Origin: Conchocele bisecta
Lineage: Eukaryota > Mollusca > Bivalvia > Lucinida > Thyasiridae
Reading direction: 5' to 3'
Assembly (NCBI GenBank): GCA_029237695.1
Contig: CM055265.1
Location: forward strand, 87,083,447 to 87,147,446
Length of the DNA: 64,000 nt
Shown: piece by piece, positions 57,501 to 63,500 of the stretch
How positions within the stretch are numbered: position 1 is the first letter of the stretch
Layout: every line of letters begins with the position of its first letter
Notes under the pieces: model-generated
Told to the model about the DNA's origin: nothing
Database searches by the model: none
The model's input: only the letters and a program-made list of their open reading frames with translations
Position numbers and translations under genes: made by a program

Positions 57501-60500
57501 CGTTTCTCCAACCACAGTCGCAAATTGACACTCGTGTAAGATCCTCCATGTGTGACAGGTGAGGCGGGGCAGGCAGCCCTAGAACAGGAGGCAAAGGAGG
57601 AGACGGTCGGCGGCATTGATCGCAAATCTACCCGCGGCTGGGCTATGGAGACCGGCTACGACGCAGAGAAAATATTCAATAAGGTACGCTCTTAATGCCT
57701 TCAAATATGAGACGAGCCATGCGATTTTGTATCTAAGAAGATGTGCAATTGTTCATGAAAAATTATTAACTGAAACTATAATATTTTTAGCGCTTTTCAA
57801 AGAAAGGAGTGCTTATGGCATACCCCCGGTGTCATAGTCATCGTTTCCTTTCACCAAACTTTTGGATATTTCACACATGCTTTTCTCTAATGATTCTCTA
57901 TCATGCTGTGACAAATCCACGATGCTCAGACCCCTCACTAACCCCAAGATCAAGGTCACAGCCTTAGTGATTCATAAACTTAACGTTGGGGGAAATTTGT
58001 TATAATTTCTGTTTCCTTTCACCAAACGTTTTGATATTTCACATATGTCTCTCTCTAATGATTCTCTATCATGCTGTGACAAATCCACGAAGCTCAGACT
58101 GTCGCTAACCCCAAGGTCATGGTCACAGTCTTAGTGATTTCATAAACTTAGTTGGTGGAAATTTATTATGGTTTCTGTTTCCTTTCACCACTCTTCTTGA
58201 TATTTTACACAGCCCTTCCTCATGGTTCTCTATCATGCCATGCCAAATCCACCACCCTCAGACCCCTGTAACCCCAAGGTCAAGGTCACAATCCAAATTT
58301 ACCCCAATGTTAAGTTGCACTTTTGCAAACTTAACATTGGTGTAAATTTGTCACAATTTCTGTTTACTTTCACACAACTTCTTGATATTCGTTAAACTAA
58401 GCACCATCAGGCGCGCATCGTTGTCTTCTGACAAATCTTGTCCGTAAATGATGTCGAAAGTTGACTAAATGTTCAGAGCAAATGCTGAATAGAATTGAAT
58501 GTTTGCTTTGAACATTTCGCCCACTTTTAACATCATTTATGGAAAATTTTGTAATTTTGTAAATCGTACATTTTCTTATATGTCACCCCGTCCGTCCGTC
58601 CGTCCGTCCGTCCGTCCGTCCGTCCGTCCAGGCACACATTAGGGTACATATGTGGCTAGCCCCACAGGGTTATGGACTTGGTAAAGGATAGGGTTGGTTA
58701 CAATTAGCCACCTAAAAAATCGTTTTATGTGGCTAAAAATCGTTTTATGTGGCTAATATTTAACATGTGATAAGCCACATAAGTACCCTAATGTAAGAAC
58801 GTCCGTCCGTCAGAACGTCCGTCCGTCCGTCCGTCCGGGCACACATTAGGGTACTTATGTGGCTAGCCCCACAGGGTTATGGACTTGGTAAAGGATAGGG
58901 TTGGTTACAATTAGCCACCTAAAAAATCCTTTTATGTGGCTAAAAATCGTTTTATGTGGCTAATATTTAACATGTGATAAGCCACATAAGTATAGTATTG
59001 TAAGAACGTCCGTCCGTCCGTCCGTCCGGGCAAACATCAGGGGTTTAGGAGCTTAGGGTAAGGGTTAGTTTCCTTTGAAGTTCTTTGAACTTATACCATT
59101 AGCCCATAAAACCTTTTGAAGTTTAGGGGCTAGTCCTTTGATCTTTTATATAGCAAATAGCCCATAAACCCAAAATGTTGGTACGTCCGTCCGTCCGTCC
59201 TTCGGTCCGGGCACACATTAGGGTATTTATGTGGCTAGCCCCACAGGGTTATGGACTTGGTAAAGGATAGGGTTGGTTACAATTAGCCACCTAAAAAATC
59301 CTTTTATGTGGCTAAAAATCGTTTTATGTGGCTAATATTTAACATGTGATAAGCCACATAAGTATAGTACTGTAAGAACGTCCGTCCGTCTGTCCGTCCG
59401 TCGGAGTCCGTCCGTCCGTCCGTCCGTCCGTCCGTCCGTCCGTCTGGGCACACATTAGGGTACTTATGTGGCTAGCCCCACAGTGTTAGGACTTAGTAAA
59501 GGATAGGGTTGGTTACAATTAGCCACCTAAAAAATCCTTTTATGTGGCTAATATTTAACATGTGATAAGCCACATAAGTATCCATTTGTAAGAACGTCCG
59601 TCCGTCCGTCCGTCCGGGCACACATTAGGGTACTTATGTGGCTAGCCCCACAGGGTTATGGACTTAGTAAAGGATAGGGTTGGTTACAATTAGCCACCTA
59701 AAAAATCGTTTTATGTGGCTAAAAATCGTTTTATGTGGTTAATATTTAACATGTGATAAGCCACATAAGTATAGTACTGTAAGAACGTCCGTCCGTCCGT
59801 CCGTCCGGGCACACATTAGGGTACTTATGTGGCTAGCCCCACAGGGTTATGGACTTGTTAAAGGATAGGGTTGGTTACAATTAGCCACCTAAAAAATCGT
59901 TTTATGTGGCTAAAAATCGTTTTATGTGGCTAATATTTAACATGTGATAAGCCACATAAGTATCCATTTGTAAGAACATCCGTCCGTCCGTCCGTCTGAT
60001 TGTACGTCCGTCTTCTGATTGTATGTCCGTCTGTCTGTGTTTGTTTTTTGGAACTTTTTTTGTAAGAGTTTCTCAAATCGCCTATAATTTATGTTTGTAT
60101 TCAGCTAATATCTTCATATTGCACACATGCTTCCACATTAATACAATTAGCCTCGCTACTGATCGTACATCCTTTCCGTCTGTCTGTTTATGTTTTGGAA
60201 AGTTTTTGTAAGAGTCTCAAATAGGGGCCCTAAGTGCATCGATGGACCAACTTTTATAGTTCAATTTATTCATTCAATCTAATGACTTCAAATATGGATC
60301 TGGTACTAGCATTACGTGTATCTGATCTACCTGGTTTGTGCCGGGAGAAATGGGGCTTGTGGCATTTGTGGCCAGTCTAGCTCTTAACCTGATACTGCTG
60401 CTGCAATCTGCAGCCGATTTCATCAAAATTGCAAAGTATACATGTACTTATCTAGCAAAGTATACTTTCAGGGAGTAATCATTTATTTTTCCCAAAATTC

Positions 60501-63500
60501 ATTATTTCATATAGAACTAACCACTGCATATATTTGATGATTAAAAGTATTAAAAGTATAAAAGACTTATTATACTGAATTTATTACATTATCACGGCCA
60601 AAATGGCTGTGATAATGTAATAAATTCAGTATAATAAAAAAATAATAAATTTATCATAAAATTGAAAATTTCTCCCTCAAAGTTTACTTTGCTAGATAAG
60701 TATACTTTGCAATGTTGGTGAAATCGGCTACTGATAAGGAAACCAATGACCCTAGTTGTTGCTGGGACAGTTTCCATTTGTTACAAGGCCCATTAAAACT
60801 GGCGGCCCTGACATTGCAGCTATTCCACAACGACATTGAGTACCTCCTGTCGATGGCAACACTGTGGAAGTCACGACGGCCGCCCACACCACTCGACTGG
60901 GACTCATTACCCAACACAGGTATTAACCAGTCTATAAATAGGTTACCAAACTTGGGAAATCATGAATAACTTCTCTTAAAAACTATTTGCAGGGCATCCT
61001 TGGCATTATAATTGGAACTCTTAACCCAACTCAGGTTTATTATCCCCTCGCCGATAGGCAAGAGGGGATATAGCGTTAGTCCACGTACGTACATACGTAC
61101 ATACATACATGCGTACGTTAGTAACACCTTTCATTTTTATCCCATCGTGTAGCGAAAATGGGATATAGGGATGCAAAAGTCGTCTGTCCTTCACGTTTTC
61201 CATTTTGCTAGAATTTCTTTAGTGTATGACCGATTGACTTCAATATTCAGGCACATGTTTATTATCATCCATATTTTCATTCCCCACCCCAGCCATGCTC
61301 CCCGTGCCCAAGGTCAAGGTCAAATGACATTGCAATTTCATTTTCACTAGATTTTCAAATTCAGAAGATGCGTGCGGGTTTCTCCATTCTGCTATAACTT
61401 CATTAGTGTATGACCGATTGGCTTCAAACTTCATGTACTTGTTTATTATCATCCATATTTTCATTCCCCACCCCACCCATGCTCCACATGCCCGAAGTCA
61501 AATAACTTTCATATTCACTAGATTTTCACATTCAGTAGATGCATGCACGTTTCTCCATTGCCCTATAACGTATTTACTTTATGAGCGATTGGCTTGTATT
61601 TAAACTTAATGTGCATTTTTTTTATCATTCTTATTATCATTCCCCGCCCCACCCATGCTCCCCCACACCCAACGTTAAGGTAAAATAACTTTCAGTACAT
61701 TTGTACGCGTTTCTCCATTCCCTATAACTTCTGTACTGTATGAGTGTTTGCTTTGAAACTATATGTGCATATTTCTCGACATTCATATTTTCTTTCCCAA
61801 ACATACCCACCCATGCTCCCCCCGCCCCCAAGGTCAAGGTCAGTAGATGTGTGTGTGATTCTCCTTTCCACTATAACTTCTTTACTGTATGTGTGATCGG
61901 CTTGGAACTTCACACGCATGTTTCTCATTCATATTTTCATTCCCCGCCCCAGCCATGCTCCCCCGTCCCCATGGTCAAGGTAAATAACTTTGAAATTTCA
62001 CATTCAGTAGATGTGTGCGCGTTTCTCCATTCCCGTATAACTTCTTTACTGTATGAGCTTGGATATGATTGGCTTGGAACTTCATGTGCATGTTTCATAT
62101 CATTCATATGTTCATTCTCCACCAAACCCATCCTTCCTATGTTCCCAACGTCAAGGTTAAATAACTTTCACATTCGGTAGATGCGTGCGAGTTTCACAAT
62201 TCTCCTGTAACTTCTTTAATATACGAGCGATTGTCTTGACACTTCATGTGCATGTTTCTCATCAGTCATATTTTCATTCCCCACCCCACCGATGCTCCCT
62301 CCTTGTCCAAGGTCAAATAACTTCTTTACTGTATGAGCAATTGGCTTAAAATTGAATGTGCATGTTTATGATCCAACCACCACAGCGATGGGATACATGC
62401 AGTTGGCGATGTTCTTGTTGAACAGCTTCACCGATTATGACCCACGTCCGACCGCCCAAGGTCACTGAAGACTTATGTTCACCTTGTTTGTAAGGCAAAA
62501 ATGTTACAAAAAATATCAATATCAACGCTGCCAGCGTGGGGATTAGCTTAGTGATAACTATGCCCTTGTTTATCTTATACTTAAGGGTAGGAATGTGCTC
62601 AAAGAAGTTTCCATACCCAATACGGGTATAGAATGCTCTTATAAATAGGCTACCAAATTTGGGAAATCACGAGTAACTTCAGTTAGAACTACATTGTACT
62701 TTAATACAAGACATCCTTGAGGTTGTAATGCAGAATTTCTGGGTTCATCAATTTGCTGAAATTATCAACTATAGCGTGATAATGATCTACCGGTATATTG
62801 CTTGTTAGAAGCATAATAACTGTATCCCGACCGGAGACCTGGTTTGGCCCTCACATCCGTCGTTGGCATTCTTGTATGTGACAGTTGAATCTGGTTATAC
62901 CCCTTAAATGAGTAATATGATTAATTGTAATCCTATTACTTTTAGGGAAAGGTGTGGCTTTGATGTGGTATAGACCTGGCACCAGGTCAGGTTATTTCTA
63001 TTTCAGGGCTGATTATCCCGTTGGCCCGGCCTTAAATGACCTTAGCTGTTGATGCTCAATAAATGTAAATCCAATAATTGTTTACAAGAAAACATTGTTA
63101 ATGTTAAATTTACAGACTATCATAATTTTGCACTTACGAACAATTTAGTCGTACAAAGTTTAGTGAAACGGGCCCCAGGTGTTTATAGTACATGTATACA
63201 CATATCTGCCATTCAATGTCTTACACCTTGTTTGGATGAGTTGTAGGGATGGGCTGTAGCTCAGGGGTAGAATACAGGACTTCCAATATGGAAGGTTGTG
63301 AGTTCAAAACCTCCCCTAGGGCATTAAACATATTTTCATAGTATTTCCATCCCACTGGTCTGACGGATGAGACTTTAAAACTGGTCCAATCTCTATATGA
63401 CCTTAGCTGTTGCTGGGATGTTAAACCGACAGCAACAACTAAGGTCATTTAGGTACAGGACCTTGGTACTCTGGAACTTTAAACAGACCAAATGTATTAT

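Noticed and set aside
61740..62180. 146-codon ORF
   Set aside because: Low-complexity translation of 155-bp tandem units; opposite-strand frames are equally long.
63247..63330. tRNA gene
   Set aside because: A and B boxes are present, but there is no cloverleaf with an acceptor stem, and the sequence continues into a SINE body and tail.
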